This document shows positions 12,391-24,681 of a DNA stretch of 64,000 nt, in pieces; within the stretch, counting starts at the first letter, position 1; each line of letters opens with the position of its first letter. Position numbers and translations under genes: made by a program. The stretch is from Istiophorus platypterus (lineage: Eukaryota > Chordata > Actinopteri > Istiophoriformes > Istiophoridae), in assembly GCA_016859345.1 (NCBI GenBank), contig CM029112.1, positions 13,404,089 through 13,468,088 of the forward strand, given 5' to 3'. The notes beneath the pieces were generated by a model. That model was not told the DNA's origin, searched no databases, and saw only the letters and a program-made list of their open reading frames with translations.

Positions 12391-13565
12391 CAACTTTTCG
12401 GTTTTTATCAAGCGGAGACAAGTTCAGCCTCCGTCCCTCGGTCGAGCTCCTCTAAACTGCGAGGATTATGCCCATTTCGTTGAATTTTTTATTATTATTA
12501 TTTTTTTTTTTGGTTTCCTAGCATGTGACATCTCCATTTTATCCGACGTTATGCTCTAACGTTCAAGTGTTTCACGTCCTCTGTGCTATATTGCCAAACA
12601 TATGGGTGTAGCCGCAATGGGCTAAATTCCTATTTCGACATTTGTTTTGAAGCGATCCGATTAATCGGCGGCGCCGTGGCGCATACAACCGGCCCCCCCG
12701 TCGACACGACCGTCGGCTCTGAAAAATCCACCCGAAATGTTATTTGCTCGCCAACTTAGCTTTTCCACTAGCCCATTCCTGACGAGGCACTTCCTCCGTT
12801 TCTTTTTTTTTTTTTTTTTTGTCCGGCCGTGTGGACGCTGTCCAGCGGCCTATTATGTAACAGGATTCCCATGTCGAAGTGCGGGGGGTTAATGTGTCCA
12901 CCGCCTGCCTACTTTTTGACAGATAAACAACGTATTGTATGCGGGGATCTGTGCCACACGAGCAAGAATTAAAGCTCGATCCCAGATCGGCTGGATCTGT
13001 ATTTAATGTTTCCTCAGTAGCTGCACATTTTCTGCTATCTTGATTGTTGCTCTGAGACTCTGTTCTGGTTATCTGTTGTGTGACGCTCGAGTTTTATGAT
13101 ATCTGAAGCTCAGGCCAGTCCACAACTGCGACCTGCTGTGGTGCTTCAGACAGACACCTAGTGATTAAAGGACACTTGCACGTCCCCCCCTTAGTTGTCT
13201 CCGGGGTGGGCGAGAAAAGACCAGATAACCCGAAGAGATCTCTCTGTAAATATTCGAATCGTATTCATTTGCGGTCATGAATTTCGGTGAACGTTTTTGA
13301 AATGAATGATGAAGAATTTTTTTTTTTTTCTCTACCAATTTTTGCAGGAAAAAAAAAATCAGAACACTCTGTGGAAGGACACCACTTCTACAAAACCAGC
13401 ACTTTTGCTTTTGAACCTGTTTTATCCAAGTTCTGGTTGCTTTTGCCATCCTGCCTGGAGAGCAACTGTGTTGCCAACCACGGATAAACAAAGCAGACCC
13501 AGTGGACACAGTCAAGGTCAGACACACCTATTCTTCACGCACCTGGTAAACTTCAGCAGTTAGCT

Positions 13566-14585
13566 ATGCAGCTTGAAATCCAAGTAGCTCTCAACTTCAT
13601 CATCTCGTACCTGTATAACAAGCTGCCGAGGCGACGGGTCAACATTTTCGGCGAGGAGCTTGAGCGCCAGCTCAAGCAGAAATATGAGGGACACTGGTAC
13701 CCTGATAAGCCATACAAGGGCTCAGGATTCAGATGCATTCACGTGGGGGAGAAGGTGGACCCTGTGGTGGAGAAGGCAGCCAAAGAGAGCGGGCTGGACA
13801 TTGAGGATGTCCGCAACAACCTGCCCCAGGACCTCAGCGTGTGGATTGACCCCTTCGAGGTGTCCTATCAGATCGGGGAGAAAGGGCCTGTCAAAGTATT
13901 GTATGTTGATGACAGCAATGAAAGTGGAGCTAGTAGCGGGGGGCTTGATCTGGACAAGGAGATCAAGAACAGTTTCAATCCTGACGCACAGGTCTTCATG
14001 CCCATCAACGAGCCTGTGAACGGCGCCTCTCCGGGCTCCAGCTCGCCCTCTCCTCCTTTCGGCCACTCGGCAGCGGTCAGCCCCACCTTCATGCCCCGCT
14101 CCACGCAGCCTTTAACCTTCACGACAGCCACCTTCGCCGCCACCAAGTTTGGCTCCACTAAGATGAAGAGCAGCGGACGCAACAACAACGGCGGCAGCAG
14201 TGCTGCGAACAAGGTGGCGCGCACCTCTCCCACCAACCTGGGCCTGAATGTGAACAGTCTCCTGAAACAGAAAGCCATCTCCACCTCCATGCACTCTCTG
14301 TACGGGTTGGGCCTCGGAGCGCAGCAGCAGCACCAGAAGCCCTCAGCCCTGTCCCCCAATGCCAAGGAGTTTGTGTTCCCCAGCCTGCAGGGCCAGGGCA
14401 GCCAGAGTGCTCTCTTTCCCGGGGACAGCTCGCTCAGCCTCAGCCCGCTGCAGTACAGCAATGCCTTCGACATGTTTGCGGCCTACGGTGGCCTTAACGA
14501 CAAGTCCCTTATGGATGGCTTGAATTTCAGCTTGAACAACATGCAGTATTCTAACCAGCAATTCCAGCCAGTTATGGCCAACTAG
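13566..14585 (+). CDS. tob1: Protein Tob1 (BTG/Tob anti-proliferative family)
   Basis: The 339-residue product is a near-complete match to vertebrate Tob1, which I recall as 345 residues in human. Residues 1-115 are the APRO (BTG/Tob) domain, with PRRR at 21-24 in a basic nuclear-signal-like segment. W93, in the LPQDLSVWIDPF segment, is the residue known to contact the CAF1/CNOT7 deadenylase. Two PAM2-type motifs for the poly(A)-binding protein MLLE domain lie at about 127-147 and 258-274. Ser-Pro sites at 160, 162 and 172 match the ERK-targeted cluster of mammalian Tob. The C-terminus QYSNQQFQPVMAN is the family's conserved end. Tob1 bridges PABP and CCR4-NOT to speed mRNA deadenylation and restrains proliferation. 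The coding sequence is one exon. The ATG has a G at -3, and no ATG lies between the acceptor at 13347 and it. Unlike mammals, residues 250-260 have only a short QQQHQ, and there is a small Gly/Ser insertion around 121-126. I cannot tell whether this is the teleost a or b copy. Confidence 0.97.
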   Translation: MQLEIQVALNFIISYLYNKLPRRRVNIFGEELERQLKQKYEGHWYPDKPYKGSGFRCIHVGEKVDPVVEKAAKESGLDIEDVRNNLPQDLSVWIDPFEVSYQIGEKGPVKVLYVDDSNESGASSGGLDLDKEIKNSFNPDAQVFMPINEPVNGASPGSSSPSPPFGHSAAVSPTFMPRSTQPLTFTTATFAATKFGSTKMKSSGRNNNGGSSAANKVARTSPTNLGLNVNSLLKQKAISTSMHSLYGLGLGAQQQHQKPSALSPNAKEFVFPSLQGQGSQSALFPGDSSLSLSPLQYSNAFDMFAAYGGLNDKSLMDGLNFSLNNMQYSNQQFQPVMAN

Positions 14586-15427
14586 TACATGTAAAGGTAC
14601 TACCTAAGCTACTACTTCACACAGAAACGACCAGAAATGTGATGGGGGGAAACAAACACAAATGCACATTTTGAAAAATAAAAAAAAGCGTAAACAAGAA
14701 CAGAATGTCAAGGATAAAAGGTAAAAGTGACTTGTCAACTGTAAGACCTGTATTACGAGTCAAAGAGCATGAGCCCGAGGGTGAATTACTTTGCCCCCTT
14801 GAGTTATACCTTTTCTTTCTTTCTTTTTTTTTTTTTTCTTAAACAATGAAGCTTGTAGTACAAGATGTCCAAGCTTGGTTACCTAAACTTCAACATGCAT
14901 CATTGTTATTTCTTTTGCCAACCAAGCACAAAATATTTTTTTTATGTGACTGTTTTAAGATATAAAAAAAACGACAAAAAAAAAAACACCACCACAAGTC
15001 ATGGCCTCTTTCAGTATTTAAACATAACTGGACACCGCCAATTTTTCAAGAAATTGGCATAAATAAGTGGGATTTCCTGGTCTTTTTTCTAATTGTATAA
15101 TTTAATTTAGTACAGAGTTTGTAAAATATCAGAGTATCTATTGTTTCTACGACATGGTATTGCATTTATATCTTTTTACTACTCCAGTGATCTGTGATGG
15201 CTGCAGCAACTTTATGTTTTCTTTTTTTATTGAAATTATAAAATGAATCCATCTTAAAAAAAACATTGACTATTCTAAAGATTGTGTACAGAATATTCCG
15301 TAGTGGTGGGATTTAAGAATATTTGCTTTTTTGAAAAACATAAGAGTTGTATTTTCTGTTAAGAGTTTAAAGATTTTTGCTATATTATGGACAAAATGTA
15401 ATCGTATATTAATTTTGTACCTACATT

Positions 15428-15435
15428 GTGCAATA
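15428..15435 (+). promoter_or_regulatory. miR-25/32/92/363/367 seed site in tob1 3' UTR
   Basis: GTGCAATA is the 8-mer complement of the miR-25/92-family seed. It lies about 85 bases before the distal poly(A) signal, so it is present only in the long 3' UTR form. TOB1 has been reported as a miR-25 target in mammals. Use in this fish is inferred. Confidence 0.5.
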
Positions 15436-15517
15436 CTTGATAAAACAAACGGTATAACAAAGTATTCGGAGTCAGTGTCTTACATGTTAAGAGGGACTGA
15501 TAGTTTATTAAGTTTGT

Positions 15518-15523
15518 ATTAAA
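15518..15523 (+). terminator. tob1 poly(A) signal (ATTAAA)
   Basis: ATTAAA is followed by GT-rich sequence (TTGTTGAGTTTGTCATTGG, about 15545-15563), a typical downstream element. The AATAAA at 14677 could give a shorter transcript. Confidence 0.55.
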
Positions 15524-15540
15524 AAGCTTGAAAATAATTA

Positions 15541-18500
15541 CAGCTTGTTGAGTTTGTCATTGGTTTTTGTGGTTGAGCTGGTTTATATTAGTCTGAAAAG
15601 GACATTAGGCAGATTATATTAAGGGTTTTCTAACATGTCGGGCAAATCTAGTTTTCTTTCCCGAAGTAAGAAGAATTAGGTTTTTCCTAGAGTACGCCCA
15701 CATCCATTTTTTAATTCAACTGTATGGTACATTGGTATGTCCTTAGAAAACAGTTTGACAGTTGATCTAAACTAGGAATAATGCTTTTACCTGAGAGATG
15801 GCAGGTTTATTTTGTTACATCAGTGATTTCTATCAGGAAGCTAATGCTACATTAGATAAAACATTACAGACAGCAACACATTTCATACCTTCTGCCAGTA
15901 ACCCACATATATTAGTTCCCAAACGTCACCACAAGCCCTCAGCAACATTTGTTCACACCGTACAGGCTGTGTTGGTTAACAGTTGCCCTTGGGCCAAGTG
16001 TCATTACACATTCAGATACTGGGAGTATGATAGTGTCAAGTCTGATAACCTCTTAAGCTAAAGCCTGGCCTCATGTATGACATGCCTGCTGGCTAACAGA
16101 CTGCTAAACCATCCAACAAATTTCAGAGTCATAGTCTACATGACAGCCATGCAGAAACCTTGTTCTGCAGGTAAGAGCATTTACCGAAGACCCCAGATCT
16201 GATACTGGACCCACAAAGTGCCATCATGTTCATTGGAGCATGCGAAAAACCAAAACTGGCTTTAGTAACTCTCTGCATCATCAGTCCATCAGACAGTGTG
16301 GGGGACAGGTTAGGCAGACATCTTCTCAGGTGAAAATCAGCAAAGCAAGAGCAACTGCTGAGGTGTTTGTATGCGAGATGCTGACTCCCGACCAGCTCTA
16401 GGGTGCTGTTCCTCTATGATCTGACTTCCCTGTTGAGAGAAGACGGGCTTAAAAGTCGCCCCTACATGGAGTCAGAAGAGTCATTACTAACTAATAATAA
16501 AACACATCGTGAAGTCCTGGAAAACTGTTAAAACATGTACAGGAGTGTGTAGCTGACTGCCAAGCTGGTCAGTTACATTTCACCCAGTGTCCTCGAGGAT
16601 ATGGCCTGTTAATGGATAACTGGCTGTCATTTTCATGCAGGCTAGAATGAAATCTAAAAGTACACCCTGAGAGAGTACTGTAATATATTCGGGTTAGAAA
16701 ATAATAGAATATATTCTCGACTTTTCCAGAGGTATTTATGAAAAGTTTACCAAACTCAAAAGGTAGCATTTTTGATATTATTGTTGTATGGTAAATCGGT
16801 TTGCGCATTTTAAAGGAAGTGACAATAAACAATCAGGTGCATTATTTTATAGCGATGTGGTAAATCCAAGCTTCCAAGAGGGCTTTCGGTAGTAGATATA
16901 ACTGTTTTGGGTTGAGGATCCAAGTCAATTTTTTTTTTAATGCTGGAGGTAAACCGTAGCTTTTGTAACAATCAATGTATGATTTCAGCCAAAACCCCAA
17001 CTCTGCTGCATCAAAAAAAACAACAACTTTTAAATTTTTTATTTAAAAAAGAAATTTTTTTTTTTGATGAGTGCCTGAGTTTCCTGTATTGAAGCTGAGA
17101 CCTCTTCGATGTTACTGCTGTTGCCTCTGATGTGAGGCTGTTGGATTGTATCATGCCAGCACTGGGTGACTAAAATCACCTTGACCCTGCTGGCACTTCA
17201 TGGTCCCTCAGGGGCTGGCTCATCATCACCTGTCTGTCTGCATGTCCCCTGATAGACTCTGGGGCCTGATGGGCTGTGTAAAGTTCAGATTATGCGTAGG
17301 TTTTTATCTAAGCTGCCGATACTGTGAGTGTTGCGGTGTCTGGTGGGAGTGGGTTTGTTTATCTTGGTCTGTGACACAGTGTTTGTGTGCATGTTGGCAT
17401 CCAAGTGGATGTTTGTGTGGAACAGGACATTCTGAAAATACCCTTGAAGAATTATGATTTCCTTTTGCACAAGTGTTCTGCCAAATGCATTTATATTACT
17501 GATGCTTCTCTGTAGGTCACAAGTCAGGTATCTGACTGTCCAAGCTAGTGTGGGAAAGGCAGAGTAGTAATGGCCATCAGCTCTGTCTTTATCCAGGTGG
17601 TGTTATTCTACAAAGGCTGAGAATCAATAGGGCATACAAGGTTGAGACAAGTAATGTCGTATGTTTGTAATGAAAAGGAGCTTGTACTACAAACTCCGGC
17701 ATCACCATCAACACTGGAGTTTTTTTTTTGTCCTCTATTGATTTAAATTAGATGGTTAGTATGTAAAAAGAGTTGTGTCCATCTTAAATTACAGTCAAAC
17801 CATTATCTCTTTTAAAAGCAGTCTTGATTGGGGAGGTTATGTCTGGGAAAAAGTCTGTAAATTATTAGTGATTACATTCATTTTTTTTTTTTTTTAAATG
17901 AAGGTCATGGTGGTTTTCAAAGACTGTAACTTTATCTAAGTCACCACCTATTTGCTATGAGAACATTTCTTACCTCACACACGCCTCCTTGACTCTTACC
18001 CGCAACATGCATACATGTACTAATATTACTCTGTACAAACATTGTCTTTTTTAAATTTGGAAATCTAAATATTATTTGTTTTTAAAAGTAATTACAGTTC
18101 CGAAATCACATATTTTTCGTTACTTCCCAACTCTTCCTGCATCCCCAGATGTGAGTGGGAGAGGATAGAGAGCGGAGAGAGTGGATACAGGAGAGAAAAG
18201 AGAAACAAAGAAGGACAGCGGCTTGATGGAAGGAAGAGGGAATGGCCTAAACGTGAAGTAACATGACTGGGAGAGAGAGAAAGTGAGAGTGAAACACTGG
18301 CAGCGCCACTATTGATACTAATCCCGTGCCAAGCACACCCCTCGGCTATGCCAGTACCCCCTTTGCATGTCATAAAAACAGGTGGTGCTCTGCTCAGCTT
18401 GTGGTCCCTGCCAGCCAACAAGGCCGTATGGTAATGTCACCTTCCTCAGCAAGGAAAAAAAAAAAAAAAAAACAGTTAATGGCTTTTCAGTCCCTTGCCT

Positions 18501-21500
18501 TAGTCCAACCCCTCGCCCCATCTATTTCTGGAAGCATGCTGGAGCTGATTGAGCAATGATAAGCTGGAGGGAATTGTGCTTCCCTCGGAACATTACTTCA
18601 ACGCACCTTATCTGTTTCTCACAGGGGAGAGTGGAGGATCTCAACCCAGCATAGGAGAATCTTTCTGAGCCTGATGCTTATGTAGAGCAATGAAAAGGTG
18701 AAAAAAAAATACTGCTTTAGAGGTGTGCAACAAGTATGAGAGGTTAGACACCTCGCCTCTAGCACACACTGAGGAGAACGGAAACATTTGTTCGCTGGTC
18801 TCACAGTTGAGGCTTAAGTGGCTATCAAGGGTATTGACACAGTTGCTTTAAACATTTGCTCATATACCAGTTTGGAACACATGAGCTGTTGCTGATAGGC
18901 AGACAAGGAACAGTGTAAAATTAATTCAAGTATACTCCCTTGGTGCTTTACAGAGTTTTACAAATTCTAATGTGTGGTATATTAAGAATGCATGCATTTT
19001 TATGACTCTTACAAATGCTTTTTCATGGTATCTGTCAGATGAATGTAGCATTGTGGATCCTGCTAGATGCATTGCATGTCTGGTGATTCTTGTCATGATA
19101 CTTTCTTGCATTCCTGTGTACACAATGACACACAGACACAGACACACACACACACACACACACACAGACGATCGCACTGTAAACTGTATTTAGAATTTCT
19201 AAGAGTGGGAGTTGTCCAGTTTGTTTTGTACACTGATATCCTCAGCAGACACTCACACACCCAGCCCTTTAAACTGCAGCTGCTCTTATCTGCAGAAGGA
19301 ACCAAAAACAAACACAGGGTCCCTGGGCCTCCCCTCCCTCCCCACCCCTGTCAGGGTGATGTACTTTTGATTCCAGTGCAGTCTATCTCGCCACTCCTTT
19401 ACCTGTTACTGGGTCCCCATGATACACTACAGCAGATGGGTGGGGGCAGAAAACTAACAACCAAAGTTTAATTCTTACCAATGTTTAAATCAACTATGGC
19501 TATGCTGTTTATAGGCTAACTTGGTAGGCTTTCTAGGTCCGCCTGTTCTGTCTTATCAGTTAAAATAAAGATTCATCTCACATCCGGTATGTTATTGTTT
19601 TGTCTGGATTTAGTGCTGATCGCATCTCTTTACTGCTGCATTATTTGATAAGATAGTCACGTCACAGTCCTTTTAAAGCGAGTCACAATTCTAAATGCGC
19701 TGCATTTAGAAAAACGAGTAAAACCACCCGTCGTCGCTTATCTTTAAAAACATACCGCATCTCTGCATCTCTATATTACTCTTGTTTGGGGATTTGTACC
19801 TTCCCCCCAGAGCTCAGAGAAATTGGGCTGCTTTCAACCGTGTCCAAGCAACATGAATCAGTCTCAGCTTGTCAAGAGGAGATTAATCAGTGCTTTGCAA
19901 TCTGCAGATCTGTGGCACAGGTAGTGATGGTGGAGAGTCAAGAATAGAGGAAGGTACTGAGGATGGACACCTGCTATTCATCAGTTCCTAGTGTGTGTTC
20001 CAGAGAGAAAGAAATAGAGGAAGGACATTACAGCAACAAGAGAATCTTCTGGTGTCTCAGAGAGGCTCCATGCCCAGAAGAGGCTGATTTGTAACCAGGA
20101 GAGGTGCTGGGGCATGCTGGGAAAGATGGAAGAGGAAAAACAATGCACACATAAATGCCTACAAACTCATCAAACTCATACAGTATAGCCAAGCACACAA
20201 ACAGAAGAGAATAGAAGAGTGCAACTTACCCGTGCAACTTACGCTCTGAAGTGAGAGGAATAAAACCAAAGAGAGACCAAAGTTCTGCTAAAGAACATAT
20301 TAATACAAAAGTACCTTTCCACAGCCACCTCATTCCTATTATCCGAAGCCTACACGTCACCGCAAAGTGTTCTCTGTTGCTAAGAAAAAAATAGCCTTTG
20401 CTTTCTAAACACCTTCTCTGTCTACTTAGAGTCAGGCTGGATTTACCTCTCTTATATCTCAGAATGCTTTGAACATTTTCATGAAAAATATTTACACATA
20501 TTAAAGAAAAGAACCCCAGTGAGGACCTGCCATGCAGCTTTGCTTCCGACTTGTAACGTTAAGTCATGAGCCGTACACTTTGTTCCCATACTTTTTGCTC
20601 ACATACTTTCTGTGAGTGTGTGTGCAGGACTAAAATATTTTGTCCACAGGATTCCTGCTCGCAGAGAAAGCGTTTTTTTTTTTCCCCCTGTGTGTTTAAA
20701 ATGTGAGAGGATGGGATTGTTGGCAAGCACAGCTCATGCTTATATGGATCAGTGGGACAGGAAGTGAAAACATGCAGCGATAAAGCCATCTCTGTATCAT
20801 TTACTGGCAGCAGGGCAGGGCAGTATTCATGAATGAAAACTTCTATGTTAGTTTTCTGCCCTTGGGAATTGCTAGGATGGGTTCAACCCCAAGGAGAAAA
20901 GAGAGTGTGTGTTTAGAGCTGCAAAAAAAGAGGCTAAGGAAATTTTGATTATTAGAGTGGCAAATAGCACGTGCGATTGCATGTAATAACATAAAAATGT
21001 AGGGGCTTCTAAAGAGAAATGTGCTCAATTGACAGCAGTTGAAAGTTAAGATTATTGGGCCCCTCTGGTCTAAGTGGACCTGTTCGGACATCACCAGGAA
21101 ATGTCTCCACAGCTGGAACAGCGCTGACTGACTAAGGACTCTGGAATTTCAACCATTCGACTAATAAGGCTTCCTGGGACACTCACGTGCAGGCCTGAAC
21201 ACAATCTTCCCCATTTCACTTTCTCCGACATGTACCTACGTTACTGGGTGAATAGCAAAGTAAAGCAAGAGTGGCAGGCATTTTCACCTCATCCTGTATT
21301 TCTGCTCTTTTACCTTTGAAGTTGAAATATCACAGCAGACCAGGCAAGACTGTATCAACAAAAACCTTTGAGTACACTGGACTGAACAAAGACGCATTTT
21401 ATTGCTTGCGAACTCTTCATTTATTTCAGTGTGCATAGCCTCACTTTACGATATAGAAAACCGGCCCTCTGCTAGATCAAGTGTTGTCAGTGCTGCTGAC

Positions 21501-23223
21501 TATGTTAACTCCACACAGCTTGTTGGGGTGGGCGTGCATATCTATGTAAATGAAAATGTTCTAGTTTGCATGCATTTACACAACAGTTAGATAAGTTTTT
21601 TGCCCTGGTGAATGTATAACAGCGTGCATTCAGAGTATAACCTCCATCTCTAGTTAATGTATCTTTCTGCTTTCTCTGCGAGTGTTACTTCCCCCTTGGC
21701 TCAGATGTTTGTACTACTTAACAATAATTTCAAAGTGAGATGCAGAGATACATCCAACATTAAACGGAGGCAAATGCATTAAATAGCATGAAGGCTTGTG
21801 TTAAGTGAAATATGTCAAAACAAAATATGCACGAGTTTTTTTCCGCTGGACTCATAACACTTTTACTGCCTACAGCTGGTCTCAGAGTTCATCACCACTG
21901 TCAAGCAGATGTTTTGGCTGCCCTCCACTGGAAAAAAGAATTCGCCTTCCTACCTATTTCTTTGAAAATTGCTGCATTGTTGTCACTGGATTTTTCCCCT
22001 TGCGTCAGACACTTAGGGGTGATGGAATTAACAGATCTTGGTCTTCATCTCTGGTATAAAATATGTATCTGCTTTTTGCCAAGAACTAAAAATTTGATTG
22101 TAGCCACTCCAAACCTCCAACCCCCGGTGTCCTCACAGTAGTATGGCCCAATTTGTGCAATGATCTGGGGAATGTAGCACACACCTGTCAACCAACAGCG
22201 CTGCACAGAGAGCCTCTAATGAAGCCAGACTTGGTGGTTATGATAGAGATTCCTCCATCCAACCCTCTCTATTTTTTTGTCTCCATCATTATGAAGGAAA
22301 GTACATTTATTTCTGCCTTCTAGGTGGATCAGTACTCAGAAAATGATTCTTGAACTTCCTTGTAAAGGAAAAGTATACTCTTTATGACGACTAGAGTTTT
22401 CAATCCTTCTAGAGGTTAGTTTGTGATCCTTCTTCTTTTAGTGTTTCTCTACTGTATAATGTGGTTACATCACAATAATATTATTTCTTATTCCCCAATA
22501 TTACTTTTCAAAATGAAATGTAATCCCATTTTTTATTAACCAAATGTATGTGAATACACAGTCATCAAGACAAGTTAAGTGAGGACAGGTCAGGTTTTTA
22601 CTGGTAAACATTGAAAAATAGAAAACTAAAAGAAGACGATTACTTTAATTGCTTCAAACATATTGTTGGATTATTTTTTTATTTTCGGCTCATCCTTCCA
22701 GTCTCTTAATCATCTGCCTAACAACATCAAATTAATTGCATTGTGTATTGTTGTGTTGTTGTGTGAGACATGTTATCTTATGAAACTAACATACTCTGTC
22801 AGGTATCATCCAGGGCTATTTACAAGGGCCTCATCATTTGTCACATGCAAAAACAGCATATGACACCAATAAATAGAGAGAAGGAGTCACTGGAGCCCGT
22901 TAGCCTGCTGCGGAATCCAGTTTAGGCAGAGGATGCAGCCGAAATAGCGGCTGACTTATACGCTCCTTGTGGGTGACTGGTGATGCAAATTCATATGCTC
23001 TCGGCAGTAAAGAGACACATGTGAGAACTGGAGCTCTGGAGGAACCAGTCGCCTCTCACCTCATCGCCAAGCTGAGAGACCATAAGCACTTTCTTAAACA
23101 CGTCACATAAACACACGCATTGCTTGTATTGTCACATTAATGAGCATGTTGGTGATGCATGGATCAATTTTGGAAACAGTGTGTTACCATAGTTATCTCG
23201 TATGTCCATGTATTCTTTTGCCA

Positions 23224-23257
<34 letters not shown>

Positions 23258-23825
23258 CACTACTTTTACCGATCATTAATATCCGATTAGTATAATACTC
23301 CAAAAGCAATGGAAGCACTGTGACAAAAGCAAAGCTCTGTAAAACTTTACATTACAGAGCAGTTGATGCATAATACAACTGCGGCCATGTCCCAATACTG
23401 TGTACTTTGAAAGGAGGGCCATGTGAATGAATGTTTTGTTTCTGGTCATATGTTTCAGTATTATAGATTGTCTTTGTGTGCCAGGGGGCTTTGATCATTT
23501 TGATATTTAGTGCTAAATTCCAAAGGATTCCTAAAGATTATTGGCCGTATTTTTCATCTGAAGCATATTAACCTTTAGATATTACAACATACACTGCATT
23601 TTCTGGAGATCATTATTATTACCTCTTTTACCTGCATTGTTTCAGCCGATGATTTTTGACTTTCTGTGTCAAATTTCTGTCTTTGTGGAAACACACAGCG
23701 TACAGATGGCACATTATATTAAGTATTGGTTGTATACTGTATGTTTATGTATCTTTGTGCGGGTTTTTTAGTTTAGTTTTTCTCTTGATCGGTGTTTCTA
23801 TTCTTCTGTCTAATTTATGTTTTAG
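15541..23825. other. Intergenic region downstream of tob1
   Basis: No coding exon is supported. The open frames are short and lack family motifs. The block contains A/T homopolymers, a CA repeat at 19142-19167, a CA repeat at 23225-23256, and an isolated octamer motif ATGCAAAT at 22983-22990. I see no RNA gene. Confidence 0.6.
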
Positions 23826-24052
23826 TTAAAGCAGTAGTTTGAAATGTTAGGAAACATGTTTATCTGGATTTATTTTTGGTTTTTTTTGTGCAAATAAACA
23901 AACAAGGAATAGTGGTACTGGTGGGCTGATTTTCTTACCAGCACCAGGCTAAATGTTTTCCCCTGTTTCCAGTCTTTCTGCTAAACTAAGCTAACCAACC
24001 ACTGGTTGTAGCTTCGTACTTAACGGAAAGACTTAAGAGTGGTATCACTGGT
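23826..24052 (+). repeat. Foldback-type interspersed repeat, copy 1
   Basis: This shares the core CTGTTTCCAGTCTTT...CTAAGCTAACCA...GTAGCTTC...AGAGTGGTATC with the copies at 31538-31827 and, inverted, 27853-27995. The left end TTAAAGCAGTAGTTTGAAATG matches the reverse complement of the family's right end. Most of the left arm is missing. I know this sequence family from percomorph genomes, where it is abundant and carries no protein. I cannot give its database name. Confidence 0.6.
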
Positions 24053-24567
24053 AATCAGTTAAACGCTGCTCATTTCTTATCTGAGACTTGTAATTAGCAT
24101 TGTTTCTTTTACCTGTGACAACCTTAAATGTGTGTTTCTGTGTGTTTTATGTTCTTATCTTACGGAAGTACTTTAAGTCAAACTTTTCCTAAAACTAACC
24201 AAGTAGTTTTGTGGCCTAACCAAACCAAGGTCCCACAGCTGGTACGCTCTTATGGGTCATATGTGAGGGTAGGGACAAATGACCCATCTGACCGTCTGGG
24301 GTGGAGGGCTTGTCGAGTGGATTACCATCCCTGATTGAGAGTGTTTTGCTCTGTACACACAGCACAGGTGGACTAAATGATGTCACTCCTCTCCCACACA
24401 GAGCAAAAATGCTTGAGGCCACTCTTTGCGTGTAGGCCGGTCATGTGTGTATATGTTTGTGTGTGTGGGAGGTGCGGATGGGTCCTCGGTGGGTGGCGTT
24501 GCATAAGAATGTCGGAGCTAAAGCAAGGTTAAACAGAGAATTAAGAGGGTTGTAGGGATGGGCCGGC

Positions 24568-24597
24568 GGGGGGGTGGGGGGGTGGGGGGGTGGGGGG
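24568..24597 (+). other. G-quadruplex-forming run
   Basis: Four G tracts of 7, 7, 7 and 6 bases are separated by single T residues. This is a near-ideal quadruplex motif. It is followed by a C/T-rich tract and then by the candidate exon at 24682. Confidence 0.7.
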
Positions 24598-24681
24598 TCT
24601 GTCACTTAATGTCTGTCTCTATTTCTCTCTCTCTCTGTTGCCTTCTCTCCCATTCTCTCTCTCTTTCCCTGTCTCCTACAG

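Larger units (their letters stand above)
11709..13347 (+). other. tob1: tob1 intron 1
   Basis: The donor GTAAGT at 11709 and the acceptor TTTTTGCAG ending at 13347 follow consensus, with a T-rich tract from about 13317. The 1.6 kb intron separates the 5' UTR exon from the single coding exon, the known layout of vertebrate TOB1. It holds a GT repeat (about 11846-11903) and a perfect (AAT)11 array (12358-12390). Confidence 0.75.
14586..15540 (+). other. tob1: tob1 3' UTR, AU-rich
   Basis: The region is AT-rich with at least five AUUUA pentamers (15016, 15100, 15105, 15164, 15311). This fits a short-lived, immediate-early-type mRNA. A miR-25/92-family seed site lies at 15428-15435. An early AATAAA at 14677-14682 and a later ATTAAA at 15518-15523 are the candidate poly(A) signals. 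The later one is followed within 40 bases by a GT-rich stretch, so I take the main end to be near 15540. Confidence 0.65.

Noticed and set aside
13660..14561. Alternative-frame and antisense frames of up to 201 codons across tob1
   Set aside because: They are shadows of the strongly conserved Tob1 reading frame; their products are low-complexity and unlike any family.
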